Assembly: GCA_021826485.1 (NCBI GenBank)
Contig: JAKAZX010000006.1
Location: 1 to 27,362, forward strand
Source: Pseudomonadota bacterium
Lineage (GTDB): Bacteria; Pseudomonadota; Alphaproteobacteria; Acetobacterales; Acetobacteraceae
Length of the DNA stretch: 27,362 bases
Direction of reading: 5' to 3'
Made by a program: the position numbers and the translations under genes. A model generated the notes under the pieces. That model made no database searches. It was given only the letters and a program-made list of their open reading frames with translations, and was not told the origin of the DNA. Shown here in pieces: positions 13,105-20,763 of the stretch. Position 1 is the first letter of the stretch; each line of letters begins with the position of its first letter.

Positions 13105-13928
13105 AGCCGGTCGATTTCGCCTATGCCCGGCCGATGGATGTCACGGCGGCGCTGTCGCTGCTGGCCGAGGCCGGGCCGTCCGCCAAGGTGATCGCCGGCA
13201 GCCAGTCGCTCGGCCCCATGCTCAACCTGCGTCTGGTGCAGCCCGGTCTCGTCATCGACATCACCCACATCGCCGAGCTGCGGCTGGTCGAGGAGCGCCC
13301 GGACGGCATCAGCATCGGCGCCTGCATCACCCACGCCGATATCGAGGACGGCCGCGTGCCTGACGTGGCGGCCGGCGCCCTGCGCGATGTCGCGCACGGG
13401 ATCGCCTATCGCGCCGTGCGCAACCGGGGCACCATCGGCGGCAGCCTCACGCATGCCGATCCCTCGGCGGACTGGATCACGATGCTCGCCGCGCTCGGCG
13501 CCTCGGTCACGCTGCGCGGCGCGGCGGGCCTGCGCACCATCCCTGTGGAGGACTACATGCTGGGCGCGCTGGAGGCCGATCTGCGCCCCGGCGAGCTGCT
13601 CGTCTCGGTGACCGTGCCGCGGCTCGGCCGTGCCGCGCGCTGGGGCTATTACAAGCTCTGCCGCAAGACCGGGGAATTCGCCCACGCCATCGGCGCCTGC
13701 GTCGTCGATCCGGAGCGTGGGGTGTGCCGGGCGGTCATCGGGGCGACCGAAGCACGGCCCATCGTGGTCGCGGATGCCCGCCACCTCATCGGTGACGGCA
13801 CCCAAGAGCAATTCGACGGCCCGGCCGTCGATGAACTGGCGCGCGCGTCCGGCATGGAGGATGCGATTGTGCGCCAGACCCACGTCGTGGCGCTGCGGCG
13901 CGCCGTCGCAGGCGCCGCGCACCGATGA
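13101..13928 (+). CDS. Molybdenum hydroxylase FAD subunit (CoxM family)
   Basis: A 275-residue medium subunit of the CO dehydrogenase/xanthine oxidase FAD-binding family. Both FAD-binding motifs are clear: AGSQSLGPMLNLRL near residues 32-45 and TIGGSLTHADPSAD near 111-124. The C-terminal domain keeps a KTGEFAHAIGACVV segment. It takes electrons from the 2Fe-2S subunit and hands them to an outside acceptor. It starts with GTG at 13101, overlapping the large subunit stop, and overlaps the iron-sulfur subunit by 4 bases, so all three are translationally linked. The large-medium-small order differs from the M-S-L order of classical coxMSL. Confidence 0.93.
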   Translation: MKPVDFAYARPMDVTAALSLLAEAGPSAKVIAGSQSLGPMLNLRLVQPGLVIDITHIAELRLVEERPDGISIGACITHADIEDGRVPDVAAGALRDVAHGIAYRAVRNRGTIGGSLTHADPSADWITMLAALGASVTLRGAAGLRTIPVEDYMLGALEADLRPGELLVSVTVPRLGRAARWGYYKLCRKTGEFAHAIGACVVDPERGVCRAVIGATEARPIVVADARHLIGDGTQEQFDGPAVDELARASGMEDAIVRQTHVVALRRAVAGAAHR

Positions 13929-15133
13929 GCCGCGTGAGCCTCAGGGTGAACGGCCGCGTGCGCGACGCCGAGGTGGCGCCGCGCACGCATCTCGCCGATC
14001 TGCTGCGTGAGACGCACAACCTCACCGGCACCCATATCGGCTGCGAGCACGGCGTCTGCGGCGCCTGCACGCTGCTGCTCGACGGCATGCCGGCGCGCGC
14101 CTGCATCACCTTCGCCGCGGCCTGCGAGGGCGCGGAGGTCACCACCATCGAGGGCCTCGACGACGACGAGATCGCGCGCGAACTGCGGGCGGCCTTCACC
14201 GCCCGTCATGCGCTGCAATGCGGCTACTGCACGCCGGGTATGATCGTCTCGGCGCGGGACGTGGTGCTGCGCATGGCGGCGCCGGATGAACACGCCATCC
14301 GCGTCGCAATGAGCGGCAATCTCTGCCGCTGCACCGGCTATGTCGGCATCGTGCGCGCGATCCAGGCCGTCATCGCCGACCGCCGCGCGCGCGGCATCGC
14401 CGCGATCCCCGGAGGCGGACGGGACCGACTGGGACCCGCCGGCGCGGGACATGCCGGGGCGGCATCGGCCCCGCCGCCGGCCGCGTCCGTGCCCGCCGCC
14501 GCGCCCCTGGCCGCACTGCCCGATGCCGCCGGCGTTCCCCCCGGCTGGACGCCGCAGGTCACGTTCCGGCAGAGCTTCGTCAGCGCCCATCCGGCCGAAG
14601 CGGTGTGGACATTCCTTGGTCGCATCGAGGAGGTGGCCGCCTGCCTGCCCGGCGCCACGCTCGACCGGATCGGTCCGGACGGGCGGGTCGATGGCCGGAT
14701 CAGGGCGAAGATCGGCCCGGTCGCCGCGGAATTCGGCGGCACCGCGCACATCGCCCGCGATGGGCAGACGCGCACCGGCACGATCGCCGGCACGGGGCGC
14801 GACGTGCGCAGCAATTCGATGACGCGCGGCCGCATCACCTATGCGGTTGCGCCGGATCCGAGCGGCGCCGGCACGCGGGTCGATGTCGATATCGGCTACA
14901 CCCTGACGGGGATGCTCGCCCAATTCGGCCGTCCGGGGCTGGTGCAGGACCTGGCGGCCCGCCTCGCCGCCGCCTTCGCGCAGAATCTGGAGGGGCGGCT
15001 GTCCCATGCCCAGGGCGTGGACGGCGCACCGCCCCCCGCACCGGCCCGCCCGCTCGATGCCGGCGCGCTGATCGTCGCCGTGCTGGTCGGCCGGCTGAAG
15101 CGCGCTCTCCGCAGGCTGCTCGGCCGGTCCTGA
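13925..15133 (+). CDS. 2Fe-2S subunit fused to a CoxG/SRPBCC domain
   Basis: A 402-residue fusion; the small subunit alone is usually about 160. Residues 1-157 hold the two iron-sulfur sites: Cys40, Cys45, Cys48 and Cys60 (plant-ferredoxin type), then Cys99, Cys102, Cys134 and Cys136. An Ala/Pro-rich linker covers about 158-205. Residues about 207-350 are a CoxG-like SRPBCC domain, with the family's AHPAEAVWTFL, CLPGATLD and GRIRAKIGPVAAEF segments. The end (378-402) is a hydrophobic stretch followed by many Arg residues, suited to membrane association. CoxG proteins are accessory partners of carbon monoxide dehydrogenase-like enzymes, linked to membrane attachment or electron transfer to quinone. 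Fusion would fix that partner to the enzyme in a 1:1 ratio. It ends the operon. Confidence 0.92.
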   Translation: MSRVSLRVNGRVRDAEVAPRTHLADLLRETHNLTGTHIGCEHGVCGACTLLLDGMPARACITFAAACEGAEVTTIEGLDDDEIARELRAAFTARHALQCGYCTPGMIVSARDVVLRMAAPDEHAIRVAMSGNLCRCTGYVGIVRAIQAVIADRRARGIAAIPGGGRDRLGPAGAGHAGAASAPPPAASVPAAAPLAALPDAAGVPPGWTPQVTFRQSFVSAHPAEAVWTFLGRIEEVAACLPGATLDRIGPDGRVDGRIRAKIGPVAAEFGGTAHIARDGQTRTGTIAGTGRDVRSNSMTRGRITYAVAPDPSGAGTRVDVDIGYTLTGMLAQFGRPGLVQDLAARLAAAFAQNLEGRLSHAQGVDGAPPPAPARPLDAGALIVAVLVGRLKRALRRLLGRS

Positions 15134-15177
15134 CCCGCCGGGGTGACGGCGTGCCGGCTTGCGTCTAGATCGCGCCC

Positions 15178-16230
15178 ATGACCCTGTTCGCCTTCCTCCG
15201 CCATCTCGCCTTCGCGGCGGCCCTCGCGCTGGTCTCGGCGATGGTGGTTGCCGCGATGCTCTCGGCGCGGGTGATGGACGTGCCGAACGCGCGCAGTTCG
15301 CACGCGCGGCCGACGCCAAAGGGCGGCGGGGTCGGCATCGTCGTCGCCTTCATGCTCGGCGTCACCGTGCTCTACGGCTACGCCGATTTCTCGCGGCTGG
15401 CCGAGCCGTATTTTCGCGGCGTGATCGGGGCGGCGCTGGCGATCGCGGTGGTCGCCTTCCTCGACGACCTGAAGGACTGGCCGTTCGCCGTGAAGCTGGC
15501 GGCGCAGACGCTGGCGGCGCTGGCCGCGGCCGGCACCGGGCTCTATCTGCGCAGCGTCAATCTTCCCTATGTGGGCCCGGTGGCGCTGGGCTGGGCAGGG
15601 CTGGTGCTGACGCTCGCCTGGGTGCTGTTCGCCACCAACGCCATGAATTTCATCGACGGGCTGGACGGGCTGGCCGCCGGCACCGCGCTGGTGGCCTGCC
15701 TGTTCCTCGCCTGGCTCGCCGGGACCCAGGGGGCGTGGTTCGTCTATTTCGCCGCCCTGCTGCTGGCGGCGGGGCTGGCCGGCTTCCTGCCGTTCAACTT
15801 CCCTCGCGCCCGCATCTTCATGGGCGACGTCGGCAGCCAGTTCTGCGGCTTCGTGCTGGCCGTGCTGGGCGTCGCCGCGGCGCGGTTCGAGCGGATCGAG
15901 ATGTCTTTCGTCCTGGTGCCCTGCCTGCTCAACGGCGTGCTGTTCGACGTGGCGTTCACGCTGGTCCGCCGGGCGTTCGCGGGCGCGCGGCTGACCGAGG
16001 CGCATCGCGGCCACCTCTATCAGGTGGCGCAGCGGGCGGGCATGGACGCGCGGCTGGTGGCGGTGATCCACTGGGGGTTCGCGGCCCTCGGCGGCCTGCT
16101 GTGCCTGTGGTTCGTCGCCGCGCCGTCAGGCCTGAAGCCGCTGCTGCCGCCGCTGCTGCTGGTCCCGCAACTGGCCTGGCTGCTGCTGGTCGCCCGCCGC
16201 GCCCGGCGGGCCGGCCTCGGCCGCTGGTGA
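15178..16230 (+). CDS. Polyprenyl-phosphate sugar-1-phosphate transferase (MraY/WecA family)
   Basis: A 350-residue, multi-spanning membrane protein (about ten hydrophobic segments). Family motifs are all present: NARSSHARPTPKGGG (37-51), Asp96-Asp97 in FLDDLKDW, NAMNFIDGLDG (154-164), FMGDVGS with Asp217, and HRGHLYQ with His276 and His279. These enzymes move a sugar-1-phosphate from a UDP-sugar to undecaprenyl phosphate, the first step of O-antigen or other surface polysaccharide synthesis. The S-S-H-x-R-P-T-P-x-G-G-G start resembles WbpL/WecA-type proteins more than MraY. No other polysaccharide gene is adjacent, so the sugar is unknown. Its last 105 bases overlap the opposing MFS gene. 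Confidence 0.9.
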   Translation: MTLFAFLRHLAFAAALALVSAMVVAAMLSARVMDVPNARSSHARPTPKGGGVGIVVAFMLGVTVLYGYADFSRLAEPYFRGVIGAALAIAVVAFLDDLKDWPFAVKLAAQTLAALAAAGTGLYLRSVNLPYVGPVALGWAGLVLTLAWVLFATNAMNFIDGLDGLAAGTALVACLFLAWLAGTQGAWFVYFAALLLAAGLAGFLPFNFPRARIFMGDVGSQFCGFVLAVLGVAAARFERIEMSFVLVPCLLNGVLFDVAFTLVRRAFAGARLTEAHRGHLYQVAQRAGMDARLVAVIHWGFAALGGLLCLWFVAAPSGLKPLLPPLLLVPQLAWLLLVARRARRAGLGRW

Positions 16231-17469
16231 GGGCACGCCCAGCAGCGCCAGCGCGCCGCCGGCCAGCAGCACCACGATCACCGCCATGCCGGCCCGCTGG
16301 CTGGCGAAGGCGGCGGTGGCAAGGCCCAGGGCGGCCGGCCCGACGAAGCCGGTGACGCGGCCGGACAGCGCGAACAGTCCGAAATAGGCCGCCCGTGCCC
16401 CGGCCGGCGCCATCTGCGCCAGCAGGCTGCGGCTGGCGGCCTGCGCCGGCCCGACGAACAGGCCGAGCAGGTGGCCGAGCACCCAGAACGTGCCCCGGCC
16501 GTGGATCAGCAGCAGCGCGGTGCTCAGCGCGGTCAGGCAGGCCAGCGCCGCCAGCACGGTCGCCTTGGCGCCGATCCGATCCTCGACGAAGGCGAAGCCG
16601 AGCGCGCCGAGGCCGGCGGCGACATTCAGCCCGATGCCGAACTCCAGCACCTCGGTCGCGGTCAGGCCGAACTGGCCGGCGGCGTAGATGCCGCCGAAGG
16701 CAAACAGCGTGGTCAGCCCGTCCATGAACAGCAGCCGCGCCAGCAGGTAGCGGCGCAGCGCCCGCCCCTGCCAGGCCGCCACCAGCACCCCGCGCAGGTC
16801 GGCCAGCCCCAGGCGCAGCGCCGTGCCCCAGGGCGCGCGGGCGGCCCGCTCGGGCACAAACACGCAGGCCGGCCAGGCGAACGCCAGCAGCCACAGCCCG
16901 GCCAGCAGCGCGGTCGCCCGCACCGGCTCCGCCGCCGCCGGGTCGAGGCCGAAGCGCGGCGGGTGCGGGAACACCAGCAGCACCAGGCAGAGCGCGAGGC
17001 AGATCAGCCCGCCGGCATAGCCCGCCCCCCAGCCGAGCATGGACAGCCGCCCGAGCCGGCCGGGTGCGGCGAGGTCGGGCAGCATGGCGTTGTAGAACAC
17101 CGTCGCCACCTCGAACGCGACGGTGCCGATGCCGACCAGCCACAGCGCCCGCGCCATGTCCGCGATGCGCGGATGCACGGTCCACAGCGCCAGCGTGCAG
17201 CCGGCCATCAGCAGGGTTGCCGTGGCCAGCATCGGCCGCCGCCGCCCGCCGCGGTCGGCGATCGCGCCCAGCGGCACCGACAGCAGCGCGATCATCACCC
17301 CCGCCGCCGCCTGCATCCAGGCCCACAGCGCCGCCCCGCGCACCGGGTCCGGCGCCACCGCCTGGGTGAAGTAGGTGGCGAACACGAAGGTGGTGACGAC
17401 GGTGGTGAAGGCGCCGTACGCCCAGTCATAGAGCACCCAGGCGGCGACGGCGCCCCCGCCCGCGCGCAC
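16126..17469 (-). CDS. MFS transporter, UMF1 family
   Basis: A 447-residue transporter with 12 hydrophobic spans in two halves. The N-terminal VLYDWAYGAFTTVVTTFVFATYF and PLGAIADRGGRRRP segments are typical of the UMF1 (Atg22-like) branch of the major facilitator superfamily. Atg22 exports amino acids from the yeast vacuole; the bacterial proteins have no settled substrate. It starts with GTG at 17469, only 4 bases after the argG stop, so the two share a transcript. The C-terminal tail after the last span (from about residue 408) is Gln/Pro/Arg-rich and encoded by the region antisense to the end of the sugar-phosphate transferase gene; an earlier stop is absent. Confidence 0.85.
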   Translation of the reverse strand: MRAGGGAVAAWVLYDWAYGAFTTVVTTFVFATYFTQAVAPDPVRGAALWAWMQAAAGVMIALLSVPLGAIADRGGRRRPMLATATLLMAGCTLALWTVHPRIADMARALWLVGIGTVAFEVATVFYNAMLPDLAAPGRLGRLSMLGWGAGYAGGLICLALCLVLLVFPHPPRFGLDPAAAEPVRATALLAGLWLLAFAWPACVFVPERAARAPWGTALRLGLADLRGVLVAAWQGRALRRYLLARLLFMDGLTTLFAFGGIYAAGQFGLTATEVLEFGIGLNVAAGLGALGFAFVEDRIGAKATVLAALACLTALSTALLLIHGRGTFWVLGHLLGLFVGPAQAASRSLLAQMAPAGARAAYFGLFALSGRVTGFVGPAALGLATAAFASQRAGMAVIVVLLAGGALALLGVPSPAAEAGPPGAAGDQQQPGQLRDQQQRRQQRLQA

Positions 17470-17473
17470 CGGC

Positions 17474-18703
17474 CTACAGCGCGCCGCCGCGCCGTCCCGC
17501 CATGGCGCCTAGCCGCAGCCGCAGCGCGTTCAGCTTGATGAAGCCCTGCGCGTCCACCTGGTCGTAGGCGCCCTGGTCATCCTCGAATGTCACGTGCTTC
17601 ATCGAATAGAGGCTGTGCGGGCTCTCCCGCCCGATCACGCCGACATTGCCCTTGTACAGCTTCACCCGCACCCGGCCGGTCACCGAATGCTGGCTCTCAT
17701 CGATCGCCGCCTGCAGCATCCGCCGCTCCGGGCTGAACCAGAAGCCGTAATAGATCAGCTCGGCATACCGGGGCATGAGCTGGTCCTTCAGATGCGCCGC
17801 CTCCCGGTCCAGCGTGATGCTTTCGATGCCGCGATGGGCGGCCAGCAGGATGGTGCCGCCCGGCGTCTCATAGACGCCGCGCGATTTCATGCCGACGAAG
17901 CGGTTTTCCACCAGATCGAGCCGGCCGATGCCGTTCTCGCGGCCGAGCGCGTTCAGCTTCGTCAGCAGCGCCGCCGGCGACAGCCGCTCGCCGTCGATCG
18001 CCACCGGGTCGCCGCGCTCGAAGTCGATGGCGATGACGGTCGCGCGGTCGGGCGCATCCTCCGGCCGGATGGTGCGCTGATAGACGATCTCGTCCGGCTC
18101 GATCGCCGGGTCCTCCAGGATTTTGCCTTCGGAGGAGGAGTGCAGCAGGTTGGCATCGACGGAAAACGGCGCCTCCCCCCGCTTGTCGCGGGCAATCGGG
18201 ATCTGGTGCGCCTCGGCGAATTCCAGCAGCTTGGTGCGGCTGGTCAGGTCCCATTCCCGCCACGGCGCGATGATCTTGATGTCGGGCTTGAGCGCGTAAT
18301 AGCTGAGCTCGAACCGCACCTGGTCGTTGCCCTTGCCGGTCGCGCCATGCGCCACCGCGTCCGCGCCCACCTGTTCGGCGATTTCGATCTGGCGCTGGGC
18401 GATCAGCGGGCGGGCGATCGAGGTGCCGAGCAGATACTGCCCCTCGTACACCGCGTTGGCCCGGAACATCGGAAAGACGAAATCGCGGACGAAGGTTTCG
18501 CGCAGGTCCTCGATGAACACCTGCTTGACGCCGAACATCTCGGCCTTGCGCCGCGCCGGCTCCAACTCCTCCCCCTGGCCGAGATCGGCGGTGAAGGTGA
18601 CGACCTCGCAGCGATAGGTGGATTGCAGCCAGCGCAGGATCACACTGGTGTCAAGGCCGCCGGAATAGGCGAGCACGACCTTCTTCACGTCCCTGACAGC
18701 CAT
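17474..18703 (-). CDS. argG: Argininosuccinate synthase
   Basis: A 409-residue ArgG of typical length. The ATP-pyrophosphatase P-loop AYSGGLDTS is at residues 12-20. Further family segments are HGATGKGNDQVRFE, the IAPWREW segment, and SVDANLLHSSSEG. It condenses citrulline and aspartate with ATP to argininosuccinate, the penultimate step of arginine synthesis. The reading frame stays open far upstream of the ATG at 18703, but homology begins exactly there with a MAVRDVKKVVLAYSGG-like start. sdhAF4 lies 50 bases upstream and the MFS transporter 4 bases downstream, all minus strand. A core metabolic gene, it marks the start of conserved chromosome beside the F420 block. Confidence 0.98.
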   Translation of the reverse strand: MAVRDVKKVVLAYSGGLDTSVILRWLQSTYRCEVVTFTADLGQGEELEPARRKAEMFGVKQVFIEDLRETFVRDFVFPMFRANAVYEGQYLLGTSIARPLIAQRQIEIAEQVGADAVAHGATGKGNDQVRFELSYYALKPDIKIIAPWREWDLTSRTKLLEFAEAHQIPIARDKRGEAPFSVDANLLHSSSEGKILEDPAIEPDEIVYQRTIRPEDAPDRATVIAIDFERGDPVAIDGERLSPAALLTKLNALGRENGIGRLDLVENRFVGMKSRGVYETPGGTILLAAHRGIESITLDREAAHLKDQLMPRYAELIYYGFWFSPERRMLQAAIDESQHSVTGRVRVKLYKGNVGVIGRESPHSLYSMKHVTFEDDQGAYDQVDAQGFIKLNALRLRLGAMAGRRGGAL

Positions 18704-18753
18704 CGCTTCTGATCCCCGACCGGTCTGGCGCCGCGGCAGTAGCGCAGCCGCGC

Positions 18754-18936
18754 TCAGAAGTCGATGCAGCGGCCCTTGCGTTCCCAATCGCCGTAGCGGG
18801 TCGGCTCCGGCCCGGTCGGGCCGCCGGTCTCCTTGGCCCGGGCGAGCGGCGGCGCGGGCGGCGACGGCTGCGGCGGGACCGGGGCGGTCGCGGTTTCGGC
18901 GCCTGACAGGCCGGGGGGCACGGGCGGTTCGCTCAT
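18754..18936 (-). CDS. Succinate dehydrogenase assembly factor 4 (DUF1674)
   Basis: A 60-residue protein. The C-terminal signature GGPTGPEPTRYGDWERKGRCIDF-type block (about 38-60, shown here only as family pattern) is the complete SdhAF4/DUF1674 hallmark. The N-terminal part is Pro/Ala-rich and poorly conserved, as usual. The mitochondrial relatives bind FAD-loaded succinate dehydrogenase flavoprotein subunit during assembly. The ATG at 18936 is preceded by GGAGG one base away from it, close but usable; the frame is open further up without family resemblance. It lies just upstream of argG on the same strand and 104 bases from the divergent aldo/keto reductase. Confidence 0.88.
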   Translation of the reverse strand: MSEPPVPPGLSGAETATAPVPPQPSPPAPPLARAKETGGPTGPEPTRYGDWERKGRCIDF

Positions 18937-19040
18937 GCCTCCGATCTGGCATCGCCCTGCACGCGGCGCAAGCGGTTGGGGGAGGCTTGCCGGCGCCGCC
19001 CGCCGCGATAGGCTCCCCACCCGTCACGTGAGGAACCGCC

Positions 19041-20036
19041 ATGCAGGACATCCAGTTCGGCCGCACCGGGTTGCGGGTTTCGCGCCTCTGCCTCGGCACC
19101 ATGACCTTCGGGCTGCAATGCGACGCGGCGCAAAGCAACGCGATCCTGGACACCGCCGCCGCAGGCGGCATCGACTTCCTGGACACCGCCGACGTCTATC
19201 CGCTTGGCGGCGACACCGGCACCGCCGGCCGGACCGAGGAGATCGTCGGCGCATGGCTGCGCGGCAAGCGCCACCAGTTCGTCCTGGCCACCAAATGCTT
19301 CGGCCGGATGGGGCCGAAGCCGTGGGACCAGGGCATGTCGCGCAAGCACATCCTGGACGCGATCGACGCCTCGCTGCGCCGGCTCGGCACGGATTACGTC
19401 GATCTCTACCAGTTGCACGGCGACGACCGGACCACCCCGATCGACGAGGCGCTGGAGGCGCTGGATACCGTCGTGCGGTCCGGCAAGGCGCGCTATGTCG
19501 GGGTGTCCAACTGGCCGGCCTGGCGGGTCGCCCGCGCCCTCGGCCGCAGCGAGTTGCGCAACCTGGCGCGCATCGAGTCCGTGCAGCCCCGCTACAATCT
19601 GCTGTTCCGCAGCTTCGAGCGCGACCTGCTGGCGCTGTGCGCCGATGAGCGCGTGGCGGTGATCCCGTACAACCCGCTCGCCGGCGGGCTGCTGACCGGC
19701 AAGCACGACCGGCGGAACCAGCCGCCGGACGGCACGCGCTTCCAGCTCGGCAACGCCGCGAAGACCTACCAGTCGCGCTACTGGCACCAGGATGCCTTCG
19801 CGAGCGTCGAGGCGCTGCGCGCGGTGGCGCAGGAAGCGGGCATGAGCCTCGCGACGATGGCGGTCGCCTGGGTGCTGTCGAACCCGGCGATCACCGCCCC
19901 GATCATCGGCGCGAGCCGCCCCGAGCAGCTCGCCGACAGCCTCGCCGCCGCCGAGCGCGGGGCGCTGCCGGCCGATCTGAAAGCGAAGCTGGACGAGATG
20001 ACGCATCACTGGCGGGCGGTGGACGCGGAGCGGTAG
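19041..20036 (+). CDS. Aldo/keto reductase
   Basis: A 331-residue TIM-barrel reductase. The catalytic tetrad is complete: Asp48, Tyr53, Lys85 and His126 (in YQLHGDD). Members reduce aldehydes or ketones, or oxidise alcohols, with NADP(H). The C-terminal IIGASRPEQLADSL segment is the usual nucleotide-phosphate contact. A GAGGA lies upstream of the ATG. pxpB starts 25 bases after its stop on the same strand, so it is probably cotranscribed with pxpBC, though a metabolic link is not obvious. The natural substrate cannot be told. Confidence 0.9.
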   Translation: MQDIQFGRTGLRVSRLCLGTMTFGLQCDAAQSNAILDTAAAGGIDFLDTADVYPLGGDTGTAGRTEEIVGAWLRGKRHQFVLATKCFGRMGPKPWDQGMSRKHILDAIDASLRRLGTDYVDLYQLHGDDRTTPIDEALEALDTVVRSGKARYVGVSNWPAWRVARALGRSELRNLARIESVQPRYNLLFRSFERDLLALCADERVAVIPYNPLAGGLLTGKHDRRNQPPDGTRFQLGNAAKTYQSRYWHQDAFASVEALRAVAQEAGMSLATMAVAWVLSNPAITAPIIGASRPEQLADSLAAAERGALPADLKAKLDEMTHHWRAVDAER

Positions 20037-20061
20037 GAGGCCGGCCGGCGGCGGCGCCGGC

Positions 20062-20763
20062 ATGTCCGGCGCGTGGCCACGCTTCCTGCCGCAGGGCGAT
20101 GCCGCCCTGGTGGTGGAGTTCGGCGCGGCCATCGACGCGGCGACCAATGCGCGGGTGCTCGCCCTGGCGGAGGTTCTCACCCGCGCGCCGGTCGCGGGCG
20201 TGGTCGCGACGGTGCCGACCTTCCGTTCCCTGCTGCTGCAATACGATCCGCTGGTCCGCGATTTCGCCGATCTGGTGGCGGAGATGCGGGCGCTGCTCGC
20301 CGCCCTGCCGGACCATGCGCCGCCGTCGCGCAGCGTTTCCCTGCCGGTGTGCTATGCGGCCGAGCTGGCCCCCGATCTGGCCGACATCGCCGCCCGGCTC
20401 GGCCTGTCGGCGGCGGCGGCGGCGGGGCTGCATGCGGCGGCGGAGTACCGCGTCTACATGCTCGGGTTCCTGCCCGGCTTCGCCTATATGGGCGGCCTGC
20501 CGGAGCGGCTGCGGCTGCCGCGGCGGGCGACCCCGCGCGTGCGCGTGCCGCCCCGCTCGGTTGCGATTGCGATGGAGATGACCGCCATCTATCCGCTGGA
20601 AAGCCCCGGCGGCTGGCACCTGATCGGCGCCGCCCCGGTGCGGCTGTTCGACCTTGCCGCCGATCCGCCGACGCTGCTGCGGCCCGGCGATCTGGTGCGC
20701 TTCCGCGCCGTCGGGCGGACGGAATACGACGACCTCGCCGCCGCCGCGGGGTTGCCCACATGA
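20062..20763 (+). CDS. pxpB: 5-oxoprolinase subunit B (KipI family)
   Basis: A 233-residue KipI/PxpB protein of normal length. A YDP motif near residue 60 (LLLQYDPL), SLPVCYAAELAPDL near 94-107, and MLGFLPGFAYMGGLP near 134-148 are family hallmarks, as is the late LESPGGWHLIG. PxpB works with PxpC as the ATP-using pair that activates 5-oxoproline for PxpA. In Bacillus the relative KipI also inhibits the kinase KinA. The next gene begins in an ATGA overlap. No pxpA follows; the only pxpA in the window is at 1205-1981. Confidence 0.92.
   Translation: MSGAWPRFLPQGDAALVVEFGAAIDAATNARVLALAEVLTRAPVAGVVATVPTFRSLLLQYDPLVRDFADLVAEMRALLAALPDHAPPSRSVSLPVCYAAELAPDLADIAARLGLSAAAAAGLHAAAEYRVYMLGFLPGFAYMGGLPERLRLPRRATPRVRVPPRSVAIAMEMTAIYPLESPGGWHLIGAAPVRLFDLAADPPTLLRPGDLVRFRAVGRTEYDDLAAAAGLPT

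Noticed and set aside
10768..15133. Aerobic carbon monoxide dehydrogenase (coxLMS)
   Set aside because: The active-site loop is PYRGVAR, lacking the AYRCSFR with the copper-binding cysteine of true CO dehydrogenase, and the gene order differs from coxMSL.
18704..19186. N-terminal extension of argG by about 160 codons
   Set aside because: ArgG homology starts at 18703 and the region encodes sdhAF4 in another frame.
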